A stretch of DNA of 64,000 nt from Variovorax sp. PBL-E5 (GCF_901827185.1 NZ_LR594671.1:2604001-2668000); one strand, 5' to 3'; counted from the first letter of the stretch, positions 26,604 to 38,485 are shown. Program-made: numbers and translations. The notes: a model not told the origin generated them from the letters alone.

Positions 26604-27955
26604 TTGGCCTCGACGATGTTTTCGCCGGCGAGCGGCCCGAGGTCGCGGATGTTGCGACGGCGTCTTTGCCAGGCATCCCAGCTTCGTCTCGCATTGCCCG
26701 CGGAGACGGCGAAGTAGATCAGCTTGAGAATGCGCAGCGAGCGCCAGATCGGCGTCTTGCCGTGGATGTCGCCGGCCAGCAGCGACATGAGTGCCTCGCC
26801 GACGCGAAACGGATTGGATGGGGTCATGAAGAACTCTCGCATGGTCGGATTGGTGACGCGGACGATGAACCACGTGAACTCGCGCGGGCCTTTGCGCATG
26901 TAGCGCTCGAAGCGGCGCCGCACTGCCGCGGCCTGGCGCGGCCGGTCGAGTGCGGCACCGACCACCTCCACGCCTTCGAAGGCGTTGTGCATCGCCAGAT
27001 AGACGCCGGAAGAAAAAACGGGATCGACGAAGGTGAAGGCGTCGCCCAGCATCAGGTAGCGCTCGCCGCTGCAATGGCTGCTGGTGTAGGAGTAGTTGCC
27101 GGTGGCGTAGGCGGCATCGTCGACCAGCGTGGCGTTCTTCAGTCGCTCGGCCAGCGGCGCGCACATCGCGATGGTGTCGGCAAAGAAATCCTTCAACGGC
27201 TTGCTGCGCGACTTGAGGTAGTAGGGCCAGCACACGGCGCCGATGCTGGTGGTTCCGTCGGCCAGCGGGATGTACCAGAACCAGCCGTGGTCGAACCAGA
27301 AGATGGTGATGTTGCCTTCGAGCTTGCCAGCCGCGCGCTCGGCATTGGTGAAGTGGCCGAAGAGGGCGGAGCTGTTGTGCTTGCGGTTCTTCTCCTTGGC
27401 CTTGAACTTGTTGGCGAGGAAGGTGTCGCGGCCCGAAGCGTCGATGACGAAGCCGGCGCGCCAGCTGCGCTTGGCGCCGTCGTCCAGCACCGTCTGGATG
27501 GTGGCGCCGTCGGCATCGAAACTGACGTCGCGAACGCGGCAGCCTTCGATCGTGTGCGCGCCTTGTGCTGCCGCGTTGCGAAAGAGGATCTCGTCCATCT
27601 CGGAGCGCCGGACCTGCCAGGCATAGGGCATGGTCTTGTCCCAGGCCTCCGAGAATTCGAGGCGCGTCACGAAGTCGTGATCGGGCGAGACGAACTCGAC
27701 GCCCCATTTGGGCATGCCGATGCGCTCGAGCTGGTCGCGCACGCCGAGCTTGTCGAACAGCGCGACGTTGGCGGGAAGCAGCGATTCGCCGATGTGAAAG
27801 CGCGGGTGGTGCGCCTTCTCGACCATCACGACCTTGCGGCCCTGGCGGGCGAGCAGCGCGGCCGCCGTCGAGCCGCCCGGGCCGCCGCCGATCACGAACA
27901 CGTCGCAGGTGTCCTGCGCGATCGCTGCGGCTTCGTTCGTCGTTGTGGTGTTCAT
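26600..27955 (-). CDS. flavin-dependent halogenase-like oxidoreductase
   Basis: 451 residues. FAD motif GGGPGG (23-28), GESLLP (57-61 region), the halogenase-type motif WFWYIP (225-230, pattern W-x-W-x-I-P) and a candidate catalytic lysine K83 in the K-x-G-x-x-F setting. These features are typical of FADH2-dependent halogenases that act on phenolic or pyrrole rings, often on carrier proteins. Xanthomonadins are brominated, so the role would fit. Start at 27955 was chosen by distance to the FAD motif; 28009 is also an ATG. It leads the minus half of the cluster. Halogenation itself is inferred. Confidence 0.8.
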   Translation of the reverse strand: MNTTTTNEAAAIAQDTCDVFVIGGGPGGSTAAALLARQGRKVVMVEKAHHPRFHIGESLLPANVALFDKLGVRDQLERIGMPKWGVEFVSPDHDFVTRLEFSEAWDKTMPYAWQVRRSEMDEILFRNAAAQGAHTIEGCRVRDVSFDADGATIQTVLDDGAKRSWRAGFVIDASGRDTFLANKFKAKEKNRKHNSSALFGHFTNAERAAGKLEGNITIFWFDHGWFWYIPLADGTTSIGAVCWPYYLKSRSKPLKDFFADTIAMCAPLAERLKNATLVDDAAYATGNYSYTSSHCSGERYLMLGDAFTFVDPVFSSGVYLAMHNAFEGVEVVGAALDRPRQAAAVRRRFERYMRKGPREFTWFIVRVTNPTMREFFMTPSNPFRVGEALMSLLAGDIHGKTPIWRSLRILKLIYFAVSAGNARRSWDAWQRRRRNIRDLGPLAGENIVEAK

Positions 27956-28131
27956 GCGCAAGGGCTTCAAAGGGTTCGGGGTCCATGCCCCTTCCGGGCC
28001 GTGGTGCATCAGCCTGGACGATTATCCCCAAAAGGCATCGACGGCCCTGTAGGCATGCGCCGGGCGTTGTACGCGGCGGACAGTAAACTCGCTTCCTGCT
28101 TCGAAAACACAAGATAGCGAGATAGAAAGCC

Positions 28132-28857
28132 ATGGCCGGACACAGCAAATGGGCGAACATTCAGCACCGCAAAGGCCGGCAGGACGAGAAGCGCGGCAAG
28201 CTCTGGACCCGCGCCATCCGTGAAATCATGGTGGCCGCGCGCACCGGCGGCGGCGACCTGAGCGCCAATCCGCGCCTGCGGCTGGCGGTCGAGAAGGCCA
28301 AGGCGGTCAATCTGCCGGCCGACACCGTCAAGCGCAACATCGACAAGGCCACCGGCAACCTCGAAGGCGTCAACTACGAGGAAATCCGCTACGAAGGCTA
28401 CGGCATCGGCGGCGCCGCCATCATCGTCGACACCATGACCGACAACCGCGTGCGCACCGTCGCCGAGGTGCGCCATGCCTTTTCCAAGCACGGCGGCAAC
28501 ATGGGCACCGAAGGTTCGGTCGCCTTCCAGTTCAAGCACTGCGGCCAGTTCGTGTTCGCGCCCGGCACCAGCGAGGACAAGGTGATGGAAGTCGCGCTCG
28601 AGGCCGGCGCCGAGGACGTCGTCACCGACGACGAAGGCGCGATCGAGGTGCTGACGGCCGTCGGCGATTTCGAGGCGGTCAAGAACGCGCTCGAGGCCGC
28701 GGGCCTGAAGCCCGAGCTGGCCGAGGTCACGATGCGGGCCGAGAACACCATCGACCTGGCCGGCGACGAAGCCGCCAGGATGCAGAAGCTGCTCGACGTG
28801 CTGGAAGACCTGGACGACGTCCAGGAGATCTACCACAACGCCGCGCTGTCCGAATGA
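28132..28857 (+). CDS. yebC: YebC/TACO1 family protein
   Basis: 241 residues with the family opening [20 protein letters not shown] and later [14 protein letters not shown]. Known family members are ribosome-associated factors that help translate difficult stretches such as polyproline, or act as DNA-binding regulators. It is the first gene of a plus-strand housekeeping run and is divergent from the pigment cluster with 176 bp between starts. Confidence 0.95.
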   Translation: MAGHSKWANIQHRKGRQDEKRGKLWTRAIREIMVAARTGGGDLSANPRLRLAVEKAKAVNLPADTVKRNIDKATGNLEGVNYEEIRYEGYGIGGAAIIVDTMTDNRVRTVAEVRHAFSKHGGNMGTEGSVAFQFKHCGQFVFAPGTSEDKVMEVALEAGAEDVVTDDEGAIEVLTAVGDFEAVKNALEAAGLKPELAEVTMRAENTIDLAGDEAARMQKLLDVLEDLDDVQEIYHNAALSE

Positions 28858-28879
28858 CACAACCCATGAAAGCCTGCGC

Positions 28880-30190
28880 ATGAAGGTACTGGTGATCGGG
28901 GGAGGCGGCCGCGAGCACGCGCTGGCGTGGCGGCTGGCGCAGGCCGAACGGGTCAGCAAGGTCTACGTGGCGCCCGGCAACGGCGGCACGCGCACCGATT
29001 CGCGCTACGAATGCATCGACCTGGCCGAGCCCGCCGCCCTGCGGGCCTGGGCCGCGAAGGAAAAGATCGCGCTGACCGTGGTCGGCCCCGAGGCGCCGCT
29101 GGCCGCCGGCGTGGTCGACGAGTTCCGCGCCAACGGGCTGCGCATCTTCGGGCCGACCAAGGCGGCGGCGCAGCTCGAAAGCTCCAAGGCCTTCTCGAAA
29201 GCCTTCATGGAGCGCCACCGCATTCCGACGGCCGAGTACGAGGCCTTCACCGATGCCGCGGCCGCGCACGCCTACGTCGACGCCCGGGGCGCGCCGATCG
29301 TCGTCAAGGCCGACGGCCTGGCGGCCGGCAAGGGCGTGGTGGTCGCCATGACGGTCCAGGAGGCGCACGAGGCGATCGACTTCATGCTGGTCGACAACAA
29401 GTTCGGCGTCTCGCACAACGAGGGCGAGGACGGCAGGGCGTCGCCGCGCGTCGTCATCGAGGAGTTCCTTGCGGGCGAAGAGGCCAGCTTCATCGTGCTG
29501 TGCGACGGCCGCAACGTGACCGCGCTGGCCACCAGCCAGGACCACAAGCGCCTGCAGGACGACGACCAGGGGCCGAACACCGGCGGCATGGGCGCCTATT
29601 CGCCGGCGCCGGTGGTGACCGCGGAGGTCCACGCGCGCGCCATGCGCGAGATCATCCTGCCGACGATCCGCGGCATGGAGAAGGACGGCATTCCCTACAC
29701 GGGCTTCCTCTACGCCGGCCTGATGATCGATGCCGCCGGCCACCCGAAGACGCTTGAATTCAATTGCCGCATGGGCGATCCCGAGACGCAGCCGATCATG
29801 ATGCGGCTGAAGTCCGATCTGTTCGAGGTGTTCTGGCATGCGACCGACGGCACGCTGGACCAGGTCGAACTCGACTGGGACCGCCGCGTCGCGCTCGGTG
29901 TGGTGATGGCGGCGCACGGCTATCCGCTCGCGCCGCGCAAGGGCGATCGCATCGTCGGCATTCCGCCCGAAGCGCCCGATGCCGTGGTGTTCCATGCGGG
30001 GACCACGCTCGACGGCAAGGAACTGCGCACCAGTGGCGGCCGCGTGCTCTGCGTGACCGTGCTGGCCGACAGCGTCAAACAGGCGCAGCAGCGCGCCTAT
30101 GCGGTGGCGGCGCGCATCCAGTTCGACGGCGCGCAGTACCGCAAGGACATCGGGCACCGCGCTGTCCACGCGCGCGGCGCGCAGAGCTGA
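28880..30190 (+). CDS. purD: phosphoribosylamine-glycine ligase
   Basis: 436 residues, ATP-grasp enzyme for the second step of purine synthesis. N-terminal [19 protein letters not shown]-grasp motifs [29 protein letters not shown] and [10 protein letters not shown] are all present. It starts 22 bp after yebC and its stop overlaps the hemF start (TGATG). Confidence 0.96.
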   Translation: MKVLVIGGGGREHALAWRLAQAERVSKVYVAPGNGGTRTDSRYECIDLAEPAALRAWAAKEKIALTVVGPEAPLAAGVVDEFRANGLRIFGPTKAAAQLESSKAFSKAFMERHRIPTAEYEAFTDAAAAHAYVDARGAPIVVKADGLAAGKGVVVAMTVQEAHEAIDFMLVDNKFGVSHNEGEDGRASPRVVIEEFLAGEEASFIVLCDGRNVTALATSQDHKRLQDDDQGPNTGGMGAYSPAPVVTAEVHARAMREIILPTIRGMEKDGIPYTGFLYAGLMIDAAGHPKTLEFNCRMGDPETQPIMMRLKSDLFEVFWHATDGTLDQVELDWDRRVALGVVMAAHGYPLAPRKGDRIVGIPPEAPDAVVFHAGTTLDGKELRTSGGRVLCVTVLADSVKQAQQRAYAVAARIQFDGAQYRKDIGHRAVHARGAQS

Positions 30191-31104
30191 TGCCCTCGCA
30201 GCCGGAAGCGGTCGGCGATTACCTGCGCGGGCTGCAGCAGCGCATCGTGGCAGCGCTCGAGGCGGCGGACGGCACGGCCTGCGTGCGCGATGCCTGGCAC
30301 AAGGAACCGGGCGAGCCCTTGCAGGGCAGCGGCCTGACCTGCATCCTCGAGGATGGCCCGCTGTTCGAACGCGCGGGCTGCGGCTTCTCGCAGGTGCGCG
30401 GGCCGAAGCTGCCGCCCTCGGCGACGCAGCACCGGCCCGAGCTCGCCGGCGCGCCCTTCGAAGCGATGGGCGTCTCGCTGGTGTTCCATCCGCGCAATCC
30501 CTATGTGCCGACCGTGCACATGAACGTACGCATGATTGCCGCGCTGCCAGCCGACGCGCCGCCGGTGTGCTGGTTCGGCGGCGGCATGGACCTCACGCCG
30601 TACTACGGCTTCGAGGACGACGCGGTGCATTTCCACCGCAGTTGCCGCGATGCGCTCGCGCCCTTTGGCGACGACAAATATCCGCGCTTCAAGAAGTGGT
30701 GCGACGCGTATTTCTTCCTGAAGCATCGCAACGAGCAGCGCGGCATCGGCGGCATCTTCTTCGACGATTTCGCTGAGCTGGAATTCGCTCGGAGTTTTGC
30801 CATGCTGCGCTCGGTCGGCGACGCCTTGCTGCCGGCCTATCTGCCGATCATGGAGCGGCGCCGCGACACGCCCTACGGCGAGCGCGAGCGGGCCTTCCAG
30901 CTCTACCGCCGCGGGCGCTATGTCGAGTTCAATCTGGTGTGGGACCGCGGCACCCATTTCGGCCTGCAGTCGGGTGGTCGCACCGAATCGATCCTGTTGT
31001 CGATGCCGCCGCTCGCGAGCTGGGCCTATCGCCAACAGCCCGCGCCGGGCAGTGCGGAGGCCGCCCTGTACGAGCACTTCATCGTGCGGCGCGAATGGCT
31101 GTGA
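30190..31104 (+). CDS. hemF: oxygen-dependent coproporphyrinogen III oxidase
   Basis: 304 residues (E. coli 299). It turns coproporphyrinogen III into protoporphyrinogen IX with O2. Conserved [26 protein letters not shown] and FHRSCRDAL, with metal-binding histidines, and [19 protein letters not shown] near the end. Start by TGATG overlap with purD. It overlaps nadD by 10 bases. Confidence 0.95.
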   Translation: MPSQPEAVGDYLRGLQQRIVAALEAADGTACVRDAWHKEPGEPLQGSGLTCILEDGPLFERAGCGFSQVRGPKLPPSATQHRPELAGAPFEAMGVSLVFHPRNPYVPTVHMNVRMIAALPADAPPVCWFGGGMDLTPYYGFEDDAVHFHRSCRDALAPFGDDKYPRFKKWCDAYFFLKHRNEQRGIGGIFFDDFAELEFARSFAMLRSVGDALLPAYLPIMERRRDTPYGERERAFQLYRRGRYVEFNLVWDRGTHFGLQSGGRTESILLSMPPLASWAYRQQPAPGSAEAALYEHFIVRREWL

Positions 31105-31742
31105 CGGGCGCGCCCCCCGGCGACGCGCGGCAGGCGCTGCGCATCGGCGTGTTCGGCGGCGCCTTCGATCCGCCGCACGACGCGCACCGGGCCCTGGCCG
31201 AGGCGGCGCTGGCGCAGCTGGCACTGGCCGAACTGCGCATCTTTCCGACCGGCCAGGCCTGGCACAAGCAGCATGCATTGAGCGCTGCCGAGCATCGGCT
31301 GGCGATGACGCAGCTGGCCTTTGCCGGCCTCGCGAACACGGTGATCGATGTCCGCGAGATCCGGCGCGCGGGGCCGTCCTACACCCTCGACACCCTGCGC
31401 GAGCTGCAGCAGGAACGGCCGGCGGCGCAACTGGTGCTGATCATGGGCGCCGACCAGGCGACGGCCCTTCCCAACTGGCATGGCTGGCGGGACATCTTGT
31501 CGATCGCTATCGTTTCTGTAGCGTATCGCGCAACAGCCGCGGGCTTTGCCGATCGATTTGACCCTAGAATCCTGCCTGACCTGCCAGCCACCGCGCGCTT
31601 CGAGCCCCTCGAGCTTCCCGCGATGGACGTCAGCGCGACCGAGATCCGGACACGCGTTGCGCACGGCGAAGATATTTCCAGCTTGGTTCCTGCGGCGGTT
31701 GCACGCTATATTGACCGACATCACCTCTACCACTCCGCCTGA
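31095..31742 (+). CDS. nadD: nicotinate-nucleotide adenylyltransferase
   Basis: 215 residues. N-terminal nucleotidyltransferase motif [17 protein letters not shown] (with the HxxH-type signature altered at the first position of the second His pair only as H-D-A-H), and near the end [12 protein letters not shown], the ISSTxIR-like motif. It makes NaAD in NAD synthesis. ATG at 31095 was chosen as the nearest to the domain start. Coupled to rsfS by a one-base overlap. Confidence 0.93.
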   Translation: MAVTGAPPGDARQALRIGVFGGAFDPPHDAHRALAEAALAQLALAELRIFPTGQAWHKQHALSAAEHRLAMTQLAFAGLANTVIDVREIRRAGPSYTLDTLRELQQERPAAQLVLIMGADQATALPNWHGWRDILSIAIVSVAYRATAAGFADRFDPRILPDLPATARFEPLELPAMDVSATEIRTRVAHGEDISSLVPAAVARYIDRHHLYHSA

Positions 31743-32395
31743 TGACCACTGAAGCCGCCGCCAAGAAAGACACCCAGAAACTCCAGAGAGCCATCGTCGA
31801 TGGGCTGGAAGACGTCAAGGCGCAGGACATCCAGGTTTTCGATACCGAGCATCTCTCGCCGCTCTTCGAGCGCGTGATCGTCGCCTCCGGCACATCCAAC
31901 CGTCAGACCAAGGCGCTCGCCGCCAGCGTTCGCGATGCGGTGCGCGACGCCGGCTTCGGCAAGCCCCGCGTCGAGGGAGAGGCCAATGGCGAATGGATCA
32001 TCGTGGACTGCGGCGCGGCGGTCGCGCACATCATGCAGCCGGCGATCCGGCAGTATTACCATCTCGAGGAAATCTGGGGCGACAAGCCGGTGCGTTCCAA
32101 GCTCGGTGCTTCCAAGCCCGCAGCGCCTCCGGTCCTGAAGCTGGTCGAGAACAAGCCGGCGTCGGCAAAGACCACCTCCCTGCGCCGCACCAGCGCCGCC
32201 AAGACGGCGATCCGCGCCGCTGAGCAAGCGGCCAAGCCGAAGCTCGTGGCGAAGAAGCCAGCGACCAAACCGGTGCTGAAGAAAGTCATCGTGAACAAGG
32301 CGCCCGCGAAAAAGGCCGCAACGGCCGGCGCCTCGAGGAAGGCCGCTCCCACGGCCAGGAAAGCCACGCGCAAGACCCCCTCGCCGAAGTCATGA
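31742..32395 (+). CDS. rsfS: ribosome silencing factor RsfS with long basic tail
   Basis: 217 residues, about twice the E. coli protein (105). Residues 10-115 are the RsfS/Iojap domain ([52 protein letters not shown]), which binds uL14 and blocks subunit joining in starvation. Residues 121-217 are a Lys/Ala/Pro-rich tail with repeats such as [11 protein letters not shown] and [15 protein letters not shown], like histone H1/AlgP-type tails. The tail probably binds RNA or DNA. Gene order nadD-rsfS-rlmH is standard and supports the call. Confidence 0.93.
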   Translation: MTTEAAAKKDTQKLQRAIVDGLEDVKAQDIQVFDTEHLSPLFERVIVASGTSNRQTKALAASVRDAVRDAGFGKPRVEGEANGEWIIVDCGAAVAHIMQPAIRQYYHLEEIWGDKPVRSKLGASKPAAPPVLKLVENKPASAKTTSLRRTSAAKTAIRAAEQAAKPKLVAKKPATKPVLKKVIVNKAPAKKAATAGASRKAAPTARKATRKTPSPKS

Positions 32396-32859
32396 AGCTG
32401 CTGGTGGTCGCAGTCGGGCAGCGCATGCCCGACTGGGCACAGACTGCCTGGGACGACTACGCCAAGCGCTTCCCGCCCGAACTCAAGCTCGAACTGCGCG
32501 CGGTCAAGACCGAGCCGCGCGGCTCCAAGACGATCGAGACGCTGCATGCCGCCGAGCGCGATCGCATCGAAGCGTCGATCGCCAAGGGCATGCGCGTCGT
32601 GGCGCTGGACGAGCGCGGCACCGCACTCACCACCAAGGCGCTCGCGGCCCGTCTGCAGGCATGGCAAGGCGAGGGCGATGACGTCGCACTCGTGATCGGC
32701 GGCCCCGATGGGCTCGATCCCGCCTTCAAGGCCGCGGCGCACGAGCGCATCCGGCTGTCCGATCTGACGCTGCCGCATGCGATGGCGCGGGTGTTGCTGG
32801 TCGAGCAGCTGTACCGGGCATGGTCGGTCAATGCCGGCCATCCGTACCACCGCGAATGA
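32392..32859 (+). CDS. rlmH: 23S rRNA pseudouridine-1915 N3-methyltransferase
   Basis: 155 residues, exactly the E. coli RlmH length. SPOUT-fold motifs [44 protein letters not shown] and [22 protein letters not shown] are present. It modifies helix 69 of the large subunit. ATGA overlap with rsfS and with maf. Confidence 0.97.
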   Translation: MKLLVVAVGQRMPDWAQTAWDDYAKRFPPELKLELRAVKTEPRGSKTIETLHAAERDRIEASIAKGMRVVALDERGTALTTKALAARLQAWQGEGDDVALVIGGPDGLDPAFKAAAHERIRLSDLTLPHAMARVLLVEQLYRAWSVNAGHPYHRE

Positions 32860-33461
32860 AGGTCGGCTTCATCTACCTGGCGTCGCAGAGTCCGCGCCGT
32901 GCACAGTTGCTGACGCAGCTGGGGGTTCGCCACGAACTGCTGCTGGCCGCGCCCGACGAAGACGCGGAAGCACTGGAGGCGGTGATGAAGAGCGAAGCGC
33001 CCGCGGCCTATGTCCAGCGTGTCACGGCCCTCAAGCTCGATGCGGCGGTGGCGCGGCATCGGCGCCTGGGCCTGCCCCCGGCGCCCATTCTCTGCGCCGA
33101 CACCACCGTCGCGCTGGGCCGGGCGATTCTGGGCAAGCCCGAGCATGCACGCGATGCGCAGCGCATGCTGGCCCTGCTCGCCGGACACACGCACCGCGTG
33201 CTGACTGCGGTCGCAGTGCAGCACGGCCAGCGCAGGCACGCGGCGCTCAGCGTGTCGCGTGTGCATTTCGCCGCCGTTGGTGCAGCGCGCATCGCCGACT
33301 ACGTGGCAAGCGGCGAGCCATTGGGCAAGGCCGGTGCCTATGCGATCCAGGGACGCGCCGCGGCCTTCGTCGAACACATCAGCGGCTCGCATTCGGGCAT
33401 CATGGGCCTGCCGATGTTCGAGACAGCGCAATTGCTGCGCAAAGTCGGCTTTACTCTCTGA
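32856..33461 (+). CDS. maf: Maf-family nucleotide pyrophosphatase
   Basis: 201 residues. N-terminal [12 protein letters not shown] and later [23 protein letters not shown] and GYAIQG-like [10 protein letters not shown] are the Maf signatures. Most similar in pattern to the YhdE group, which hydrolyses dTTP and UTP and other nucleotides. Start at 32856 (MKVGFIYLA) overlaps the rlmH stop; the longer open frame does not extend the domain. Confidence 0.9.
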   Translation: MKVGFIYLASQSPRRAQLLTQLGVRHELLLAAPDEDAEALEAVMKSEAPAAYVQRVTALKLDAAVARHRRLGLPPAPILCADTTVALGRAILGKPEHARDAQRMLALLAGHTHRVLTAVAVQHGQRRHAALSVSRVHFAAVGAARIADYVASGEPLGKAGAYAIQGRAAAFVEHISGSHSGIMGLPMFETAQLLRKVGFTL

Positions 33462-33506
33462 GACCATGACAAGCGCCTTGCCACCACCCCATGCCAAGGC
33501 CGCCGA

Positions 33507-33595
33507 GGGTCCGGCTCCGCCGGCCCGCCGGTGGCGCCCCCTGGTAGGTGGGTGGGCGAAGCGACACGAAGTGCGTGCAGCCTGGGGGGCGAGCC
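33507..33595 (+). repeat. dispersed intergenic repeat, copy A (upstream of rng)
   Basis: About 89 bases that match, inverted, the element at 35126-35212. The strongest part (about 33552-33595) contains GGCGAAGCGACACGAAGTGC in both copies, flanked by GCAGCCTGGGGG. It fills most of the maf-rng gap and ends two bases before the rng ATG, so it also provides the purine-rich GGGGGG that may act as ribosome site. Confidence 0.8.
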
Positions 33596-33596
33596 A

Positions 33597-35125
<1,529 letters not shown>

Positions 35126-35126
<1 letters not shown>

Positions 35127-35212
35127 CTCGCCCCCAGGCTGCGCGCACTTCGTGTCGCTTCGCCAACCCCCTGCCGGGGGCAACACCTGCGGCCCGGCAA
35201 AGCCGGTTCCGC
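35126..35212 (-). repeat. dispersed intergenic repeat, copy B (downstream of rng)
   Basis: Inverted relative to copy A at 33507-33595. The core (35126-35169) is almost identical over about 44 bases and weaker similarity continues through the segment near 35170-35212. It begins at the last base of the rng stop codon and fills most of the rng-msbA gap. It contains CCCCCTGCCGGGGG-type self-pairing sequence and could form a transcript hairpin between the convergent genes. Confidence 0.8.
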
Positions 35213-35246
35213 GGTGTTTCGCGAAGGGGCAGGGCGCCAGCGTGTT

Positions 35247-37031
35247 TCAGAGCGTGGCTGTCTGGCCCGCGGGGGTCTTCTTGATCGCATTGGTCTGCAG
35301 CCGCGCATAGAGCCCGTCCAGCGCCATCAGCTGCGCATGGCTGCCTTGCTCGGCGATGCGGCCGTGTTCCATCACGACGATGCGGTCGGCATGCTGGATG
35401 GTCGACAGCCGATGCGCGACGATCAGCGTGGTGCGGCCTTGCATCAGCCGCTGGAGGGCGTCCTGGACCAGCCGCTCGGATTCGGTGTCGAGCGCCGAGG
35501 TGGCCTCGTCGAGCAGCAGGATCGGCGCGTCCTTGTAGAGCGCCCGCGCGATCGCGAGCCGCTGGCGCTGGCCGCCCGAGAGCTGGGTGGCGTTGTGGCC
35601 CAGCACGGTGTCCATGCCCTGCGGCAGGCTGTCGACATGCCCGGTCAGGTTGGCCGCTGCGATGCATTCCAGCACGCGTTGCCGCTCGATCGATGCACCG
35701 AGCGCGACGTTGGCGGCCAACGTGTCGTTGAGCATCACCACGTCCTGGCTGACCATCGCGAATTGCGCGCGCAGGCTTCGCAGCTGCCATTCGGCGGTCT
35801 CGTGGCCGTCCAGCAGCACCTGGCCGGCGCTCGGCAGCACGAAGCGCGGCAGCAGGTTGACCAGCGTGGTCTTGCCCGAGCCGGAAGGTCCGACGAAGGC
35901 CACCACCTCGCCGGGCTCGATGGCGAGGCTGACGCCGTCGAGCGCGCGTGCCTCGTCGTCGCCGCGGTAGTTGACCCGCACGTCGCGCAGCTCGATGTGA
36001 CCCTCGGCGCGAGGCAGCTCGAAGCGGCCTTGCGGTTCCGAGGCGACGCTGTCGATCAACGCGAGCCCGCGCTCGAGCGCCGCCAGGCCGCGCGTGATGG
36101 GATTGGCCATGTCGGCGAGCCGGCGGATCGGCGCGATCAGCATCAGCATCGCGGTGATGTAGGCGACGAAGCCGCCTACCGTCAGGCCCTGCTCGCCGCT
36201 TTGCCAGAGCGCGATCATCACCACCACCGACAGCGCGACCGCGGCCAGCAGTTGCGTGAGCGGCGTCATCGCGGCCGATGCGATGGTCGACTTCACCGCG
36301 AGCCGATTCAGGCTGTGGCTCAGGCGCTCGAAGCGGGCGGTCTGCCCGGCTTCGGCGTTGTGCAGACGCACCATGCGATGGGCCAGCACATTCTCCTCGA
36401 CCACATAGGCGAGTTCGTCGGTGGCCTGCTGGCCGAGGCGGGTGAGGTGGTAGAGGCGTTTGGACAGCACCTTCATAATCCAGGCCACGCCGGGCACGAG
36501 CACGCCGACGATCAGCGTGAGCTTCCAGTTCAGATAGAGCAGGTAGGCGAGCAGCGCGATCAGCGTGAAGCCATCGCGCGAAACGCCCAGCAGCGCCTGC
36601 ACCAGCAGCATCGCGCCGGTCTGGACTTCGTAGACCACGGTGTTCGACAGCGCGCTGGCCGATTGCCGCGAGAACAGCGCGAGTTCGGCCGCCAGCAGGC
36701 GCTCGAAGAGCACGCGGCGCAGCCGCTGCATGCCTTCGTTGGCGATGCGCGCCAGCGCGTACTGCGAGACGAACTGCGCGAGACCGCGCACCGCGAACAG
36801 CAGGATGATGGCTGCCGGCACGGTCCAGAGCGCAAGCTGTCCGCGCGAGAAGCCACGGTCCAGCAGCGGCTTCAGCAGCGCGGGCATCAGGGGTTCGGTC
36901 AGCGCGGCCAGCATCGCGGAGACGATGCCGATCACCCACCAGCGACGCGAGCCGCCGAACCAGGACATGAGTCGCGCGAGTCGGCGCTTCAGAGGGGGGC
37001 GCGCGATCTCGGCGGCGGGGGAAGGCTGCAT
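35247..37031 (-). CDS. msbA: lipid A export ATP-binding/permease protein MsbA
   Basis: 594 residues (E. coli 582). Six-helix membrane domain over about residues 25-310, then an ATPase domain with VGPSGSGKTTLVN, QLSGGQRQRLAIARAL and ILLLDEATSALDTE. It flips lipid A core across the inner membrane. The ATG at 37031 fits the family start (MQPSPAAE); an open frame continues 60 codons upstream but is not membrane-like and runs into the tolB promoter region. Convergent with rng, divergent from tolB. Confidence 0.92.
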   Translation of the reverse strand: MQPSPAAEIARPPLKRRLARLMSWFGGSRRWWVIGIVSAMLAALTEPLMPALLKPLLDRGFSRGQLALWTVPAAIILLFAVRGLAQFVSQYALARIANEGMQRLRRVLFERLLAAELALFSRQSASALSNTVVYEVQTGAMLLVQALLGVSRDGFTLIALLAYLLYLNWKLTLIVGVLVPGVAWIMKVLSKRLYHLTRLGQQATDELAYVVEENVLAHRMVRLHNAEAGQTARFERLSHSLNRLAVKSTIASAAMTPLTQLLAAVALSVVVMIALWQSGEQGLTVGGFVAYITAMLMLIAPIRRLADMANPITRGLAALERGLALIDSVASEPQGRFELPRAEGHIELRDVRVNYRGDDEARALDGVSLAIEPGEVVAFVGPSGSGKTTLVNLLPRFVLPSAGQVLLDGHETAEWQLRSLRAQFAMVSQDVVMLNDTLAANVALGASIERQRVLECIAAANLTGHVDSLPQGMDTVLGHNATQLSGGQRQRLAIARALYKDAPILLLDEATSALDTESERLVQDALQRLMQGRTTLIVAHRLSTIQHADRIVVMEHGRIAEQGSHAQLMALDGLYARLQTNAIKKTPAGQTATL

Positions 37032-37168
37032 GGCGGCGGATTCTACGGTCGCGCCTGTAGGACCAAGCCGGTTTCCTCTACGTCTTGTGACGCTGCATCC
37101 ATTGCAATGTGTACCATGGAGCCCCGTCCGGCTTTGAAACTTAATCGCCGGAAACTTCTCCGAACTGC

Positions 37169-38485
37169 ATGAACAAGCCGTTGCAAGATATCTCCCCAAC
37201 CCCTTCTTCATCGTTCCTGGCCCGTCGCACCCTGATTGCGGCTCTTGTTGCCTCTCCCGCGTTTCCGGTCCTTGCCCAGTTCCGGGTGGAGGTTTCCGGC
37301 GTGGGGCTGACCCAGTTGCCGATCGCGCTGGTTCCGTTCAAGGGGCAGGATGCGTCGCCGCAAAAGATCTCCGCCATCATCCAGGCCGACCTCGAACGCA
37401 GCGGGCAGTTTCGCGGCGTCGACGCGTCCGGGCAGGATCTGGACGAGGCCTCCCATCCGGACCTGAGCCTGTGGCGCCAGCGCACGGCCGATTCGCTGGT
37501 CGTGGGCAGCGTCAAGCGATTGGCCGATGGCCGCTACGAGGTGCTCTTCCGGCTGTGGGACGTGGTCCGCGGGCAAGACCTCGGTGGCCAGAGCTACACC
37601 GTGCCGCAAGGCGACCTGCGTCTGGCTTCGCATCGCATCGCGGACTACGTCTACGAAAAGCTGACCGGAGAAAAGGGCATCTTCTCGACCCGCATCGCCT
37701 ACGTCACGAAGAACGGCGCGCGCTACAACCTCTGGGTGGCCGACGCCGACGGCGAGAACGCGCAGGCCGCGCTGGCCAGTCCGGAGCCAATCATCTCGCC
37801 GCGCTGGTCTTCCAACGGCACGCAGCTGGCCTATGTGTCCTTCGAGTCGCGCAAGCCGGTGGTGTACGTGCACAACGTCTCCAGCGGCCAGCGTCGCCTG
37901 GTGGCCAACTTCCGCGGCTCCAACAGCGCGCCGGCCTGGGCACCGGACGGCAGCACGCTGGCGGTCACGCTGAGCCGCGACGGCGGGTCGCAGCTCTACA
38001 CGATCTCTTCGAACGGTGGAGAACCGCGCCGGCTCACGCAGAGCAACAGCATCGACACCGAGCCGTTCTATTCGGCCGATGGCGGCACGATCTACTTCGT
38101 GAGCGACCGCGGCGGTGCACCGCAGATCTACAAGATGGGCGCCGGCGGCGGCAATCCGACGCGCGTGACCTTCTCCGGCACCTACAACATTTCTCCTGCG
38201 ATCAGCGGCGATGGCCGGTGGTTGGCCTACATCTCTCGCATTGGCGGTGCGTTCAAACTCCAGGTGATGGAACTGGCGACCGGAAATGTCCAATCGATCA
38301 CCGACACCTCGGCCGACGAGCGGCCGAGTTTTGCCCCCAACAGCAAGCTGATCGTCTATGCCACGCGCCTGCAAGGCCGCGAGGCATTGATGACCACCAC
38401 GCTCGACGGAAAAATAAAAGCTCGACTGGCAGGACAGGCGGGAGACATCCGGGAACCGGACTGGGGTCCGTTTCTAAAGCAATGA
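37169..38485 (+). CDS. tolB: Tol-Pal system protein TolB
   Basis: 438 residues (E. coli 430). Signal peptide with RRTLIAALVASPAFPVLAQ, an N-terminal domain, then a beta-propeller with WD-like repeats (e.g. PRWSSNGTQLAYVSFES, PAWAPDGSTLAVTLS, FYSADGGTIYFVSDRGG). Periplasmic partner of Pal in outer-membrane constriction. First gene of tolB-pal-cpoB; tolQRA are not adjacent here. Confidence 0.96.
   Translation: MNKPLQDISPTPSSSFLARRTLIAALVASPAFPVLAQFRVEVSGVGLTQLPIALVPFKGQDASPQKISAIIQADLERSGQFRGVDASGQDLDEASHPDLSLWRQRTADSLVVGSVKRLADGRYEVLFRLWDVVRGQDLGGQSYTVPQGDLRLASHRIADYVYEKLTGEKGIFSTRIAYVTKNGARYNLWVADADGENAQAALASPEPIISPRWSSNGTQLAYVSFESRKPVVYVHNVSSGQRRLVANFRGSNSAPAWAPDGSTLAVTLSRDGGSQLYTISSNGGEPRRLTQSNSIDTEPFYSADGGTIYFVSDRGGAPQIYKMGAGGGNPTRVTFSGTYNISPAISGDGRWLAYISRIGGAFKLQVMELATGNVQSITDTSADERPSFAPNSKLIVYATRLQGREALMTTTLDGKIKARLAGQAGDIREPDWGPFLKQ

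Noticed and set aside
33531..33596. Longer RNase G start through the repeat
   Set aside because: The added peptide (VGEATRSACSLGGEP) is repeat-encoded and the family begins at MTQDILINW.
37032..37211. 60-codon N-terminal extension of MsbA
   Set aside because: Not hydrophobic or family-like, runs into the tolB upstream region; ATG at 37031 fits the family start.
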